Origin: Hellea sp.
GTDB lineage: Bacteria > Pseudomonadota > Alphaproteobacteria > Caulobacterales > Maricaulaceae
Direction: 5' to 3'
Length of the DNA: 64,000 bases
Assembly: GCA_020628425.1 (NCBI GenBank)
Contig: JAHDEZ010000001.1
Span: 1-64,000, forward strand
In this document: positions 43,981 to 52,793 of the stretch, piece by piece
How the letters are laid out: every line of letters starts with the position of its first letter
Position numbering within the stretch: the stretch's first letter is position 1
Position numbers and translations under genes: made by a program
Notes under the pieces: model-generated
Databases searched by the model: none
The model's input: the letters and a program-made list of their open reading frames with translations, nothing else
What the model was told of the DNA's origin: nothing

Positions 43981-44673
43981 ATGATTTGGGAAATTTTGGG
44001 CGGCTTTTTGGTAGGATATCTTTGCGCCACAATTGGAGAATCATTTTTTCACCAACACATTCTGCACGCTTCTCCTCGCCTGGTTCGCCTGTATAGTTGC
44101 ATCCCATGGCTGGGATGTCATCTTTTGGCCGCACGGTTATCACATCATACTATTCATCACTATGCCACCTATAAGACAAATTTTGTCACTCAATTTGAAA
44201 GCAAAGACGAACGCGAAGCCTTGACCCGGAAGCTCAGGGAAATGGGATATCAACACATAGTTGAAAGGGATTTTGGAAATCGCCTCGGACGAAGACTGAC
44301 AGACACCCTCAAATATACAGCACCCTCTCTTATTCCGTTTTTGGCAATAAGCTTGTATTTTGGCCCCTTATTCTTTCTCGCAGGTCTACCGGCCATAATA
44401 TTCTGGTGTTTTGTTACAGAGTATATTCACAGCTACTTACACAAACCCTATACGGATGCGTTGGCAGCCGCGCCCATTTATTTGAAATGGTTCTTGCGAA
44501 CGCGTTATTTCAAGGCCTTGTCCCGTTATCATCGGCTTCATCACAAATATCCCGATTTCAATTTCAATCTACTTCTCGGTGGTGACGTACTGCGTGGAAA
44601 ATATAAACGAGAAAATGAAACCGACCGTCAGGAAGCATTAGCCATGGGTTTACATCCGGGTTCGTCGCCTTAG
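43981..44673 (+). CDS. His-box membrane protein, fatty-acid-hydroxylase/desaturase-like
   Basis: A 230-aa membrane protein with about four hydrophobic segments and His clusters placed like those of di-iron membrane oxygenases: GESFFHQHILHAS (residues 19-31), LSHHTIHHYATY (~54-65), EYIHSYLHK (~150) and YHRLHHKYPDFNFNLLLGGD (~182-201). That pattern suggests a non-haem di-iron hydroxylase or desaturase acting on lipids. The exact subfamily is not recognised. The stop is 3 bp before the tag start region; co-transcription is likely. Confidence 0.72.
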   Translation: MIWEILGGFLVGYLCATIGESFFHQHILHASPRLVRLYSCIPWLGCHLLAARLSHHTIHHYATYKTNFVTQFESKDEREALTRKLREMGYQHIVERDFGNRLGRRLTDTLKYTAPSLIPFLAISLYFGPLFFLAGLPAIIFWCFVTEYIHSYLHKPYTDALAAAPIYLKWFLRTRYFKALSRYHRLHHKYPDFNFNLLLGGDVLRGKYKRENETDRQEALAMGLHPGSSP

Positions 44674-44676
44674 ATT

Positions 44677-45270
44677 GTGGTCATGATCCACGATCCGAAC
44701 TTACCCCGCTGCGGTTGGGTACCGCCCAATGATGAGCTTTACTGCCATTATCACGACACAGAATGGGGCCGGCCTATTCGCAATGACAAAGCGTTGTTTT
44801 CCAAACTCATTCAGGACGGCATGCAGGCAGGACTGGCCTGGATCACAATCCTTAGAAAGCGCGAGAATATACTCAAGGCTTTCGACGGACTAGACCCTGA
44901 TATCATCGCTTTTTACACGGATAAAGATCGGGAAAGGCTCTTGGGCGATAAGGGCATTATACGCTCGAAGCTGAAGATCAACGCTGCTATCTCCAATGCG
45001 CAGATATTCCTAAAGATGCGAGACGACGAAGGCATTGATTTTAGTGACTATCTTTGGAGCTATGTGGGGGGCGAACCTATCATTAACACATGGGAGCATC
45101 ATAAGGAGGCCCCAGTCGACAGCCCCGAATCCATCGCTCTATCCAAAGATCTCAAGAAACGCGGTTTCAAATTTGTCGGACCCGTGATCGTATACGCCTT
45201 TATGCAGGCCGTTGGCATGATCAATGATCATGAGGTCAGCTGCAATGCTTACGGGCCTCACAAAGGTTAG
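44677..45270 (+). CDS. tag: DNA-3-methyladenine glycosylase I
   Basis: Excises 3-methyladenine from alkylated DNA in base-excision repair. The zinc-binding Cys/His and base pocket are visible: RCGWVPPNDELYCHYHDTEW (from residue 11), GLAWITILRKRENI, and the C-terminal FKFVGPVIVYAFMQAVGMINDH. The final zinc ligands lie in HEVSCNAYGPH. The start may be GTG 44677 or ATG 44683; neither has a strong ribosome-binding site and the gene is coupled to the upstream frame. Length ~195 aa is normal. Confidence 0.95.
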   Translation: MVMIHDPNLPRCGWVPPNDELYCHYHDTEWGRPIRNDKALFSKLIQDGMQAGLAWITILRKRENILKAFDGLDPDIIAFYTDKDRERLLGDKGIIRSKLKINAAISNAQIFLKMRDDEGIDFSDYLWSYVGGEPIINTWEHHKEAPVDSPESIALSKDLKKRGFKFVGPVIVYAFMQAVGMINDHEVSCNAYGPHKG

Positions 45271-45304
45271 ACTTGAGGGTTTATATCCTTCGGTCAGTCC
45301 CGGT

Positions 45305-45454
45305 CTAAATCCCAAGGTTCAGGGCCAACCCTAAAGCTGCCAAAGCGCCCATGAGAAGGATGCCCACATATAGCATATTTCGGTGACGGGCCTTTCGCAC
45401 ATCTGACTTGGAAAAGCCCAGATTCACCATGAATCTGTCGATTTTGCTCGTCAT
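45305..45454 (-). CDS. 49-aa single-span membrane microprotein A
   Basis: A reading frame too short for routine calling: ATG at 45454, stop TAG at 45305-45307, 49 residues, with GAGAGAC upstream of the start. It has an amphipathic, basic N-terminal half (IDRFMVNLGF, then SDVRKARHRN) and a hydrophobic C-terminal helix (MLYVGILLMGALAALGLAL). It shares a clear pattern with a second frame at 46155-46301: D at 6, FM at 8-9, GF at 13-14, D at 18, R at 23 and 25, and L-Y at 28-29. That match is the main reason to think it is a real gene. Function unknown. Confidence 0.65.
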   Translation of the reverse strand: MTSKIDRFMVNLGFSKSDVRKARHRNMLYVGILLMGALAALGLALNLGI

Positions 45455-45857
45455 TTCAGTCTCTCTCATATTTATTATACCACATTATATGGGTATTCAG
45501 ATCAATTTTTGAAAGATCCGTGCCATGATTTCGCTCAAACTTCGAAACTAGGCCCCATATGGCTTCAAACTCACCGATTCTCACCTCCAACTGTGTTACT
45601 CCGGCAACAGTTAGCCTTAAAAAAAGCCAAAATTAGGGCGATATATAAGAATTATCAGGTATATCAGTTGTCAACACAACCATCCTAATATAAGGACCGC
45701 CAGCCCGCACAAACGACCATCAAGCCGTAACAGCGCAAAGCTGGGGGTCGAGCCTTCGAGATGCGGGCCGCGCCATTAGTGGCAAAATATAAGGCACAAT
45801 CCTTACTGAACACGGCAATATTGATGGCCCATCAAGAGGCTTTTATGTCTATAATTG

Positions 45858-45900
45858 ATATAATCGTCCGCCTCGGTACCGCCGAGGCGGACGATTATAT
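45858..45900. repeat. Perfect 19-bp inverted repeat
   Basis: ATATAATCGTCCGCCTCGG (45858-45876) is followed by a five-base loop TACCG and its exact reverse complement (45882-45900). No T-run follows on either strand, so it is not an ordinary terminator. It lies midway between the two microprotein genes. Apart from it I see no other feature in the stretches 45455-45857 and 45901-46154. Confidence 0.8.
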
Positions 45901-46154
45901 GAGAAGTTGATTTAATGACGGCAGTATAAACCCACACTGATTATAGTACATTTTTTCAAAAGTTCAGATTTTTCAAAGCCACCCTGCCTTCTACTTTTCT
46001 TTTATATTTTCATCTAGGAACTGAACTATAGTTTCCAGGAAAAGCACTTCGTTCTCAACAGATCAATTTGAATCATTTCCGGCTCATCTGAGCAACCCGG
46101 CAAAGTCAGGCACACCTGCGCACTATATCGCCACAGAAAGGACAGAAGTTTGAA

Positions 46155-46301
46155 CTAAAAAACAAGCAATCCAAAGGATAACAGACAAAGGGCCAGCATA
46201 GCCATATTGCCCCCATATAGAAGTTTGCGTTGTCTGACCTGCTCCAAGTCTCCCGCATCGAATCCGACACGGATCATAAAATTATCAAATAGATTAAACA
46301 T
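46155..46301 (-). CDS. 48-aa single-span membrane microprotein B (paralogue of A)
   Basis: ATG at 46301 with GGGGCG upstream, stop TAG at 46155-46157, 48 residues. The N-terminal half is FDNFMIRVGFDAGDLEQVRQ, followed by RKLLYGG and a hydrophobic helix (NMAMLALCLLSFGLLVF). Its conserved positions coincide with those of microprotein A without gaps. It is on the same strand, about 850 bp upstream. The pair probably arose by duplication, perhaps with the intervening hairpin sequence. Function unknown; such proteins often regulate membrane complexes. Confidence 0.65.
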   Translation of the reverse strand: MFNLFDNFMIRVGFDAGDLEQVRQRKLLYGGNMAMLALCLLSFGLLVF

Positions 46302-46396
46302 GGTTGCGCCCCGTTAATACCAGACCCTATGACGCTGCTTATGCCCCGCAGGCATGGTCTCGATTATGGTTAACATACCATAAATAGAGACAAAAA

Positions 46397-47392
46397 TCAA
46401 AACCCTTCTTTTTCCAGAAAAGCATCAAAGCTTTCAAAGAACTGGTTTCGGTATTCGTCCTTTTCCATAAAGACTTCGTGGAGGGCACCTGGAACGACTT
46501 TGTATTCAATTTTTGCGCGCTTAGCGAAGGCCTCATTAGACGCCGGATCCACTATCGGGTCGCTGCCGGCACCAATGATCAAGCCCGGTATCTTAAGCTG
46601 TGGCGCATTGCGATTCACATAATTCATGGCCCATAACGCCTGACGGGTCCAGCGAAAGGTCGCCCCACCAAGACGTAACTCAGGTGTAGTTTTAAAATAA
46701 CTGGCCCATCGCTGAAAGCGGTCGAGGTCACTGGTCAGCTTATTATTCTTAAACGGAACGGGGAGGCCCCCTGTATGTTTTTGAAACGGGATATAGCGCT
46801 TGGAGAACCCTACAATATTAAGCGCTCTTATAAAATATTCGGTGAACCGGGTTTCCACGTCAAACAGTCCCGTCATCGGTGCGCTGCAAATGACGGCATT
46901 GGGATTTGCTGCACCAGACAATACAGCCAGGAGTACGATACATCCTCCCATACTATGCCCCATCGCTATGTGAGGTTTAGGCAGCTCAGGCGCAAACGCA
47001 TCCATAATAAAGGCGAAGTCATCTGCATAATCTTGAAAATTCTTAACATATCCTTTGAGCGGATCTTCAAGCATCCGGTCCGACAAGCCCTGCCCTCGCG
47101 GATCCAGGATTAAGACGTTGAAACCGCGAGCCACAAAATCGCCAACGGACTCGAAATATTTTTCGATGAATTCAGTTCGCCCAGGGCAGAAAACAATAGA
47201 CCCTCTGGGATCTTTATGGGTTGTGCGTGCGATCATCACCCTGAGGCGCATACCATCGCGCATAACATAGAACATCTCGGCCTGCCGGGTGATCACCTCC
47301 GGCAATGGCATATCCCAGGGCCGAACTACTGGAGCCATTTGATATGTTGTCTTTAGCGCCAAGCCAAATTCCCGCAATTGATAAAGGACCAA
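46397..47392 (-). CDS. Alpha/beta hydrolase (lysophospholipase-like)
   Basis: A 331-aa serine hydrolase. The nucleophile elbow is GHSMGGCIVLL (about residues 144-154), with PRGSIVFCPGRTEFIEKYFE earlier as the oxyanion region, and GAGSDPIVDPASNEAF and GALHEVFMEKDEYR carrying the acid and His. The pattern matches PldB-type monoacylglycerol lipase/lysophospholipase proteins. No signal peptide is evident. Start ATG 47392 is preceded by a short spacing from the terminator of the SCP2 gene. Confidence 0.88.
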   Translation of the reverse strand: MVLYQLREFGLALKTTYQMAPVVRPWDMPLPEVITRQAEMFYVMRDGMRLRVMIARTTHKDPRGSIVFCPGRTEFIEKYFESVGDFVARGFNVLILDPRGQGLSDRMLEDPLKGYVKNFQDYADDFAFIMDAFAPELPKPHIAMGHSMGGCIVLLAVLSGAANPNAVICSAPMTGLFDVETRFTEYFIRALNIVGFSKRYIPFQKHTGGLPVPFKNNKLTSDLDRFQRWASYFKTTPELRLGGATFRWTRQALWAMNYVNRNAPQLKIPGLIIGAGSDPIVDPASNEAFAKRAKIEYKVVPGALHEVFMEKDEYRNQFFESFDAFLEKEGF

Positions 47393-47395
47393 AAA

Positions 47396-47416
47396 TAAAG
47401 GGGCCTTCCGGCCCCT
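47396..47416 (-). terminator. Terminator of the SCP2-like gene
   Basis: GGGGCC (47400-47405) pairs with GGCCCC (47410-47415) around TTCC. On the minus strand the stem is followed by TTTATTTTT. Confidence 0.75.
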
Positions 47417-47437
47417 CTTTAATTCCTTTTGGGTCGA

Positions 47438-47731
47438 TTACATAGAGCTAAAGAGACTCTGTAATCCCATGGCAACAGACATGTCACCAGCGACTTTCAG
47501 TTTGCCGGACATAAAGGCCATCATTGGATCCAGCTCTCCGCCGGCCAGAGCGATAAAGTCGGCCTTTGAAACGGAAATCGTACAATCTGCGTCATTATCG
47601 CCTTCGACGGCCTCAGAGCCTGAGAGGAAGATTTTACCGTCATCACCAAAGTCAAATTTAACGGATTTGTCGGTGCCGCCGGACGCTGCGAGCGCTTCGG
47701 TCATTTTCGCAACAATTTCTGCATTATCCAT
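47438..47731 (-). CDS. SCP2 sterol/lipid-binding domain protein
   Basis: A 97-aa protein made of one SCP2 domain: KFDFGDDGKIFLSGSEAV, then DADCTISVSKADFIALAGGE, LDPMMAFMSGKLKVAGDMSV, AMGLQSLF. This fold carries lipids or acyl-CoAs in a hydrophobic tunnel. It is cytoplasmic. It may serve lipid transfer; nearby hydrolase is on the same strand but a terminator separates them. Start ATG 47731 follows AAAGGATCC. Confidence 0.9.
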   Translation of the reverse strand: MDNAEIVAKMTEALAASGGTDKSVKFDFGDDGKIFLSGSEAVEGDNDADCTISVSKADFIALAGGELDPMMAFMSGKLKVAGDMSVAMGLQSLFSSM

Positions 47732-47858
47732 GGAAGGATCCTTTCAAGAGTAGTTTGAGGGCTTATATGGGTAAATGCGCCCTAATTTCCAGTAAAAATC
47801 ACTGCATAAGTTAATTTTGGATTTGATGGATTGCCCCTCCTAATGAGGGGCATTCCGT

Positions 47859-48731
47859 TTAGAGAGGTTTACGAAACTTCAATGTCGCTCGGTCACTTTC
47901 ACCGATATTTTTGTAAAGCTCTGCATCAAACCCTTCGGCTTCCGGCGTACCCGCTTCTGGCGTGCGTGAGCGCGGCGGCAGAGTCCAAACTCCAAATGGG
48001 TGATCGGCCGTATCCTTTGGATTAGCATTGATCTCACTTGCAGCGACAAATTCAAAACCGGCGCGGGCGGCCATATCTTTCATATAGCTTTCCTGAACAT
48101 ATCCCGATGACCCGCGCGGATCTTGCTCCATGGTTTCCGGCAAACGGTGTTCAACAATCCCCAGAATTCCGCCCGGCTTAAGTGCAGCGTAGAACTCGGC
48201 GAAGGCCTCATCCGTGTAACCGCCACCCATCCAGTTATGAACATTGCGGCGAGAGATAACGATGTCGGCTGTGCCAGCCGGAATCATAGCACCGTGACCC
48301 TGACCAAATGCACCATATTGCACGGCACCAAAACTATCGGCGTCGCTATATTTTTCCTTAAACGCATTATTACGATTGATGGCACGCTCACCAAAGCTCT
48401 CTGGGTACAGAACGGCCGTGTAAGTGCCATCATTTTCTTTGAGGTACGGCGCAAGCACAGGCGTGTAATAACCAGGCCAAACCTCTGCCACATGCTTACC
48501 AGGGCCCACTTCGAAAAATGCGAGCGTTTCCGCCGGATTCCGAAATTTGTCTACGGCTGCATCATCCGCCCGTCTTGGATGTGAAACCACATCGGCCAAT
48601 GTCACAGGGACTGACGCCTCTGCCTTGATTTCTGTTTTTGAATCTGCGGTTTTTGTGGCGTTATCGCTTGAGCAACTGGCAATAGCCAGACTTGCCGCCA
48701 TCAAGCCGCTAAGAAATAATGATGTCTTCAT
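47859..48731 (-). CDS. Exported lipoprotein with class I methyltransferase fold
   Basis: The start at ATG 48731 (GAGGAGAACGTC upstream) gives a 290-aa product with a lipoprotein signal MKTSLFLSGLMAASLAIASC. The mature part has a degenerate SAM-methyltransferase fold: FFEVGPGKHVAEVWPGYYTP instead of the classical E-x-G-x-G-x-G, DIVISRRNVHNW, then LKPGGILGIVEHRLPE (motif post-I/IV). Proteins like it are annotated as periplasmic or secreted methyltransferases in marine alphaproteobacteria. SAM would not normally be available in the periplasm, so the true activity is uncertain. A small CCCCTC/GAGGGG hairpin lies just after the stop. Confidence 0.8.
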   Translation of the reverse strand: MKTSLFLSGLMAASLAIASCSSDNATKTADSKTEIKAEASVPVTLADVVSHPRRADDAAVDKFRNPAETLAFFEVGPGKHVAEVWPGYYTPVLAPYLKENDGTYTAVLYPESFGERAINRNNAFKEKYSDADSFGAVQYGAFGQGHGAMIPAGTADIVISRRNVHNWMGGGYTDEAFAEFYAALKPGGILGIVEHRLPETMEQDPRGSSGYVQESYMKDMAARAGFEFVAASEINANPKDTADHPFGVWTLPPRSRTPEAGTPEAEGFDAELYKNIGESDRATLKFRKPL

Positions 48732-48860
48732 GACGTTCTCCTCTATTGCGCTTGTTCCTACTTGGCAAAAAAGAAATTGCAAGAGACTCCACTTCACAAC
48801 TGGTTGAACACATTGCCTCCCAGAAGTTTTTGTGAGAGTGTCATAAACGTGGAACCTGTC

Positions 48861-49997
48861 ATGCAAATTGGAGACATTTCTCTGACGCTGGTCGAGCTTA
48901 TCGGTGCCTTGGCCCTGATACTCCTGACTGTGCTGATAACAATCCTCATAAGCCGCCGGTCATCCAAGTCCCAAACAGACACTTTAAACTTACACCTCAA
49001 TCAGATGAACCGTCAGCAGGCTGAATTGCAAGGCCGTCTGTCGCAAATGGCCGAAGATCAGGCCCAACGCGAACACAAGCTGCGGGAGTCGCTGGATACA
49101 CGGCTGGACAGTGTCTCAGAAAAAGTCGGCAAATCACTGACGGACACGCAGGAACGCAACGCCGAAAACCTGAAACAGCTCCATGAACGTCTGGCGCTTA
49201 TAGACCGAGCTCAGAAAAACATTGAAACCCTATCCGGCGAAGTCTCGGGCCTTCAAAGCCTTCTTTCCAATAAACAAGCGCGCGGCGCTTTTGGGGAAAA
49301 GCAGATGCAGGATCTGATTACGGATTTCCTGCCGGCCAACAGCTATAGTTTTCAGGCCACGCTTTCGAACAAGAAACGCGTTGACGCGCTCATCCATATG
49401 CCCGGCAATCAGGGCGACGTGGCTATCGACAGCAAATTCCCACTGGAAAGTTGGCGCCGTCTGATGGAGGCGGAGAACTCTCCGGAAGAAACCGCCGCCC
49501 AGCGGGACTTTGCCCGGGACGTTCAGTTACATATCAAATCCATCGCCGAGAAATATCTCATATTTGGCGAGACCCATGACGTGGCCATGATGTTCCTGCC
49601 ATCCGAGGCTGTCTATGCCGAGCTGCATTCTCACTTTCCGCAAGTGATTGAGAGCGGCTTTAAGCAAAAAGTCATGATCGTCTCGCCCACGACCTTTATG
49701 GCAACCCTACACACTATGCGCGCAGTCATGAAAGACGCTGCCATGCGGGAACAGGCCCACGTTATCCAGAAAGAGGTCGGCCTGATGATGGAGGACGTGT
49801 CACGGCTCGACGGTCGTGTTGCCAAACTGCAGCAGCACTTTACCCAGACATCCGAAGATATGCGTATGATCCGTATTTCTACGGAGAAAATCACCAAACG
49901 CGCCGATAAAATCGACGCACTGGAAGATCATATCGAACAGACACCGGCAACGAATATCGCAGATTTCCGGGCCGCTGACAGAAAGTCCGGGTCATGA
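48861..49997 (+). CDS. rmuC: RmuC family DNA recombination protein
   Basis: A membrane-anchored nuclease-fold protein reported to limit inversions between short repeats. The start is ATG 48861 (GTG 48849 is possible); the open frame from 48762 is not family-like. One N-terminal transmembrane helix (LIGALALILLTVLITILI), a long coiled coil (residues ~45-130), then the RmuC domain with NKQARGAFGEKQMQDLI, RVDALIHMPGNQGDVAIDSKF (the PD-(D/E)xK-like site) and MMFLPSEAVYAEL. The stop overlaps the next start by ATGA, showing translational coupling. Confidence 0.92.
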   Translation: MQIGDISLTLVELIGALALILLTVLITILISRRSSKSQTDTLNLHLNQMNRQQAELQGRLSQMAEDQAQREHKLRESLDTRLDSVSEKVGKSLTDTQERNAENLKQLHERLALIDRAQKNIETLSGEVSGLQSLLSNKQARGAFGEKQMQDLITDFLPANSYSFQATLSNKKRVDALIHMPGNQGDVAIDSKFPLESWRRLMEAENSPEETAAQRDFARDVQLHIKSIAEKYLIFGETHDVAMMFLPSEAVYAELHSHFPQVIESGFKQKVMIVSPTTFMATLHTMRAVMKDAAMREQAHVIQKEVGLMMEDVSRLDGRVAKLQQHFTQTSEDMRMIRISTEKITKRADKIDALEDHIEQTPATNIADFRAADRKSGS

Positions 49998-50332
49998 TGT
50001 GGTACGACGGCAGACTGTTTCGCCCTGTTGAAAGTTCTGGTCGGACCCAGACGTCTGATGAGACCATATTTCAGTATTTTCAGAAAGCAGATCTGCTGAA
50101 GGGCAAATATTCCGGCGGTGAGATCGAATATGGTCACCTGCTCGGCCTTGTCGATGAGCAAGGCAATATTAATATGCGTTATCACCATGTGACCTATGAC
50201 GGCACGATTATGACCGGCAAGTGCAAGTCACGGCCTGAGGTCATGGAAAATGGCAAGATACGCCTACATGAACGTTGGCAATGGACCTGTGGAGATTTTT
50301 CCAAAGGCACATCCATTTTGGAGGAAATATAA
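49994..50332 (+). CDS. Small conserved protein of unknown function
   Basis: A 112-aa soluble protein with a predicted beta-sheet core (KYSGGEIEYGHLLGLVDEQG, NINMRYHHVTYDGTIMTGKC, KIRLHERWQWTCGD). Similar proteins are often loosely named N-acetylglutamate synthase-like, but there is no GNAT motif here. It begins inside the rmuC stop (ATGA) and its stop overlaps the next start (TAATG), so it is the middle of a tightly coupled operon. Function unknown. Confidence 0.72.
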   Translation: MMWYDGRLFRPVESSGRTQTSDETIFQYFQKADLLKGKYSGGEIEYGHLLGLVDEQGNINMRYHHVTYDGTIMTGKCKSRPEVMENGKIRLHERWQWTCGDFSKGTSILEEI

Positions 50333-50880
50333 TGGGGCGATTTCTGATAAGTTTGTCAGCACTTATAATGGCAGTCGGAGCCGCAGAGTCGCAAACCATG
50401 GGCGCCGGCGCGTTTAATAATTTGTCACCAGATCTGGATCGTCAAAAGGTGCAAATCTATGTGGAGCAAATCCGCGCTATACAGGACTCTGGCGCGACGC
50501 CCGAGCAAATCCAACAGCAAATTCAAGGCAATCTTTATTTCACCGGTATGTGTGCCATCGAACGCGAGATCCTCTTTGGTATTACTGGCGAGAATGCCCT
50601 TGCGGGTGACGCGTCTACTATTCGCACCCATTTCAGCCTTTTAACACAGGCGATGGAGCGGTTGAGCCTGGCTAATGCGGCCCAGTCCGAAGCGGAATAT
50701 CAGGCCTTAAAGCCGCAAAATACTGCCTATGTGAAAAATCTCTATGCCGCAGGGTCCAAAGGCGATGATGCTCAGGCCCGCGAGGCTATGTTGAATTTCT
50801 CAAACACTTGCCGTCAGGTAACTTTGGCCGCCCGCAATGTGGACGCCATGGCCATCTCACGCCAACAGCAGGGGCGGTAA
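50332..50880 (+). CDS. Exported protein of unknown function
   Basis: A 182-aa protein with a signal peptide (MGRFLISLSALIMAVGAAES) and an alpha-helical mature part with many Gln and Ala (TPEQIQQQIQGNLYFTG). Two cysteines (GMCAIER and NTCRQV) may form a disulfide. The start ATG 50332 has GGAGGAAA upstream and overlaps the previous stop by one base. No family is recognised. It stands between the 112-aa gene and a large lipoprotein gene that begins at the next codon. Confidence 0.72.
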   Translation: MGRFLISLSALIMAVGAAESQTMGAGAFNNLSPDLDRQKVQIYVEQIRAIQDSGATPEQIQQQIQGNLYFTGMCAIEREILFGITGENALAGDASTIRTHFSLLTQAMERLSLANAAQSEAEYQALKPQNTAYVKNLYAAGSKGDDAQAREAMLNFSNTCRQVTLAARNVDAMAISRQQQGR

Positions 50881-52098
50881 TTGAGAGGCCGGACATTAGC
50901 TTTATTATTGTCACTTAGCCTGTATGCCTGTGCGGCTGAAACAGATACGCCTAAACCGTTTGAACTCCCCGGAAATGTCAAAACCGTTGACGGGGTCCAC
51001 TATCTGACCAAGACGAAAAAGACAGAACTGGTCTGCGAAAATTTCACCCTGACGCGCACGCATTTGGATTATAAGCAAGAGAGCATTGATCCAGAGACGG
51101 GAGCGGTCAATCAGGTTCCGGAAACGCAATTGCCGCGAACGGGCGATAGTCTCAGGCATCCGGATAAATCCTATTATCTCCCCAAATGGAAAATCGATGA
51201 TTATGTGGAGATCACCCAAGGTGGAACGACAATACGGATTGAAAACCTACCGGAACGGATTGACTCTCCCAGGGTCAGCAAATCACGCGTTTACGTTTGG
51301 GGTCCTGATAAATGCCTGCCGAGTGATGAGGTTCTGATAAGCCTTTACAGCGGTGGGAATTGCTACAATGCCTGTCAAGCGTGGGCGAAAGTAAAATTTG
51401 GACCAACGGGTACAATTTTGGATCAGGTCGCCTATGCAAGTTACGCAGAATATAAGGCTCAAGGCGGGCTCGACGCAGATACGCGCAAAAGACTGAATCT
51501 CGCCGACAATGTCGATTATAAAAACGGTCGCTGGACTTATGACCTCTCCTGTCAGGTCGAAACGAACGGCGAACCCGGGCAGTCCCTGCTCGCCGACGCC
51601 CTGCCCCGGCTCCAGGCTTTTCCAGCGAAACATGAGGGCGAGATCGAAACTACACGTCCTCTGGAAAACGGCTACATCCTTCACAAAATCGACAGGTTTG
51701 AAAAGGATTTCCTGGCTGGCGAGGACCGTGTCATAGATCATCCCATATTTCCAAATATGGAGCAGATTACGGGCGATATGGTGAGCTATAAAAGCTTAGC
51801 CATCAAAGGCTATGGCGTCCCTTGTGAGTTTTGCCCGGGGACACGTCTGGATGAATATGTTTTTCGCTCAGAGGACTGCGCCGCGCGCTGGCACCAACTG
51901 GCACTGGATACAAATACATACACCAAAACGCTGGGTTTTATTCGGCGCAAAGACAAGACGGTCGTGACCACCTGGAACAACGCCTATTTCATGGCAGACC
52001 ACCTCAAGGATATTGAGATGGCCATCTTCGGAGATGTTGAACCCGGAGCCTTTTACCAAAAGGCAGAAGGCTACCGTTCGCCTATTTACAAGCGGTAG
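50881..52098 (+). CDS. Large lipoprotein of unknown function
   Basis: A 405-aa protein starting at TTG 50881, directly after the previous stop, with AGGGGCGG upstream. The signal is lipoprotein-type (TLALLLSLSLYACAAE, lipobox LYAC). The mature region is mixed alpha/beta with paired cysteines (CYNACQ, PCEFCPG, SEDCAARW) that suggest disulfides or metal. I recognise no family. It is the last gene of the rmuC-led operon and converges with the lipoprotein gene at 52108, 9 bp away. Confidence 0.72.
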   Translation: MRGRTLALLLSLSLYACAAETDTPKPFELPGNVKTVDGVHYLTKTKKTELVCENFTLTRTHLDYKQESIDPETGAVNQVPETQLPRTGDSLRHPDKSYYLPKWKIDDYVEITQGGTTIRIENLPERIDSPRVSKSRVYVWGPDKCLPSDEVLISLYSGGNCYNACQAWAKVKFGPTGTILDQVAYASYAEYKAQGGLDADTRKRLNLADNVDYKNGRWTYDLSCQVETNGEPGQSLLADALPRLQAFPAKHEGEIETTRPLENGYILHKIDRFEKDFLAGEDRVIDHPIFPNMEQITGDMVSYKSLAIKGYGVPCEFCPGTRLDEYVFRSEDCAARWHQLALDTNTYTKTLGFIRRKDKTVVTTWNNAYFMADHLKDIEMAIFGDVEPGAFYQKAEGYRSPIYKR

Positions 52099-52107
52099 CG
52101 GACTTAC

Positions 52108-52731
52108 CTATTTTTCCCTTGCGTCATAAGCTTTCCGGAAGGCCGCTTCATTATCGGGCGCAGCCGCTTTTTCTTCGTCGCTGAAATCCTTATCGATATG
52201 ACAGCTCTCGGGTAATTTAGCATGGGCCTCTTTGAAGCCCGTCAACGGGACGATTATGCTCTCACCATTGCCTTCAATTTCGACCTTATCTGTGCTTTGT
52301 AAAAACATGCGTAATGCTTTGCGATGGTCGCGATCATTATAGTCCAGACGGGAAAATAAGGGATCGATCATCATGGTCATTTTCCGATCTCCATCAAATG
52401 TAAACAGGGCCGGAAAAGCATCCCCGCCCAAGTCCCGTTTCTTGAAGCCGATACTTAAGTCTTTATCGGCAAATTTTACATTGCAGCTAAAATCAATTTC
52501 GTAATAGCCGTCCCAGTCATCTTCGTCCTCGCTTTGCAGTAATGAACTGGGTGGATCACCGGCGACTGTCCCGTCATTGCCAGCCACAACGATACGCTGC
52601 CACGGAAAGCCGTAATTATCGTCAACGGCGCCTTGCCAAACGGCAGCTGAGTCCGGTGCGGAAGAACCGCCTCCGCACGCTGCCAAAATGAGTGCAGATA
52701 TCCCACATGTAATCGGTTTGATGAATTTCAT
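52108..52731 (-). CDS. Predicted lipoprotein of unknown function
   Basis: A 207-aa protein with a lipoprotein signal MKFIKPITCGISALILAACG (lipobox LAAC, then a GGGSS linker). The mature part has a beta-rich central section (GYYEIDFSCNVKFADKDLSI, FDGDRKMTMMIDPLF) and a charged, Lys/Glu/Ala-rich tail. Two cysteines could pair. No family recognised. Start ATG 52731 follows AGGGGGAGA. Confidence 0.75.
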   Translation of the reverse strand: MKFIKPITCGISALILAACGGGSSAPDSAAVWQGAVDDNYGFPWQRIVVAGNDGTVAGDPPSSLLQSEDEDDWDGYYEIDFSCNVKFADKDLSIGFKKRDLGGDAFPALFTFDGDRKMTMMIDPLFSRLDYNDRDHRKALRMFLQSTDKVEIEGNGESIIVPLTGFKEAHAKLPESCHIDKDFSDEEKAAAPDNEAAFRKAYDAREK

Positions 52732-52793
52732 AGTCTCCCCCTTTTTGAATTCAGGTGGAATCTAACAGACTTCCAAATTTTGTAAAACACATA

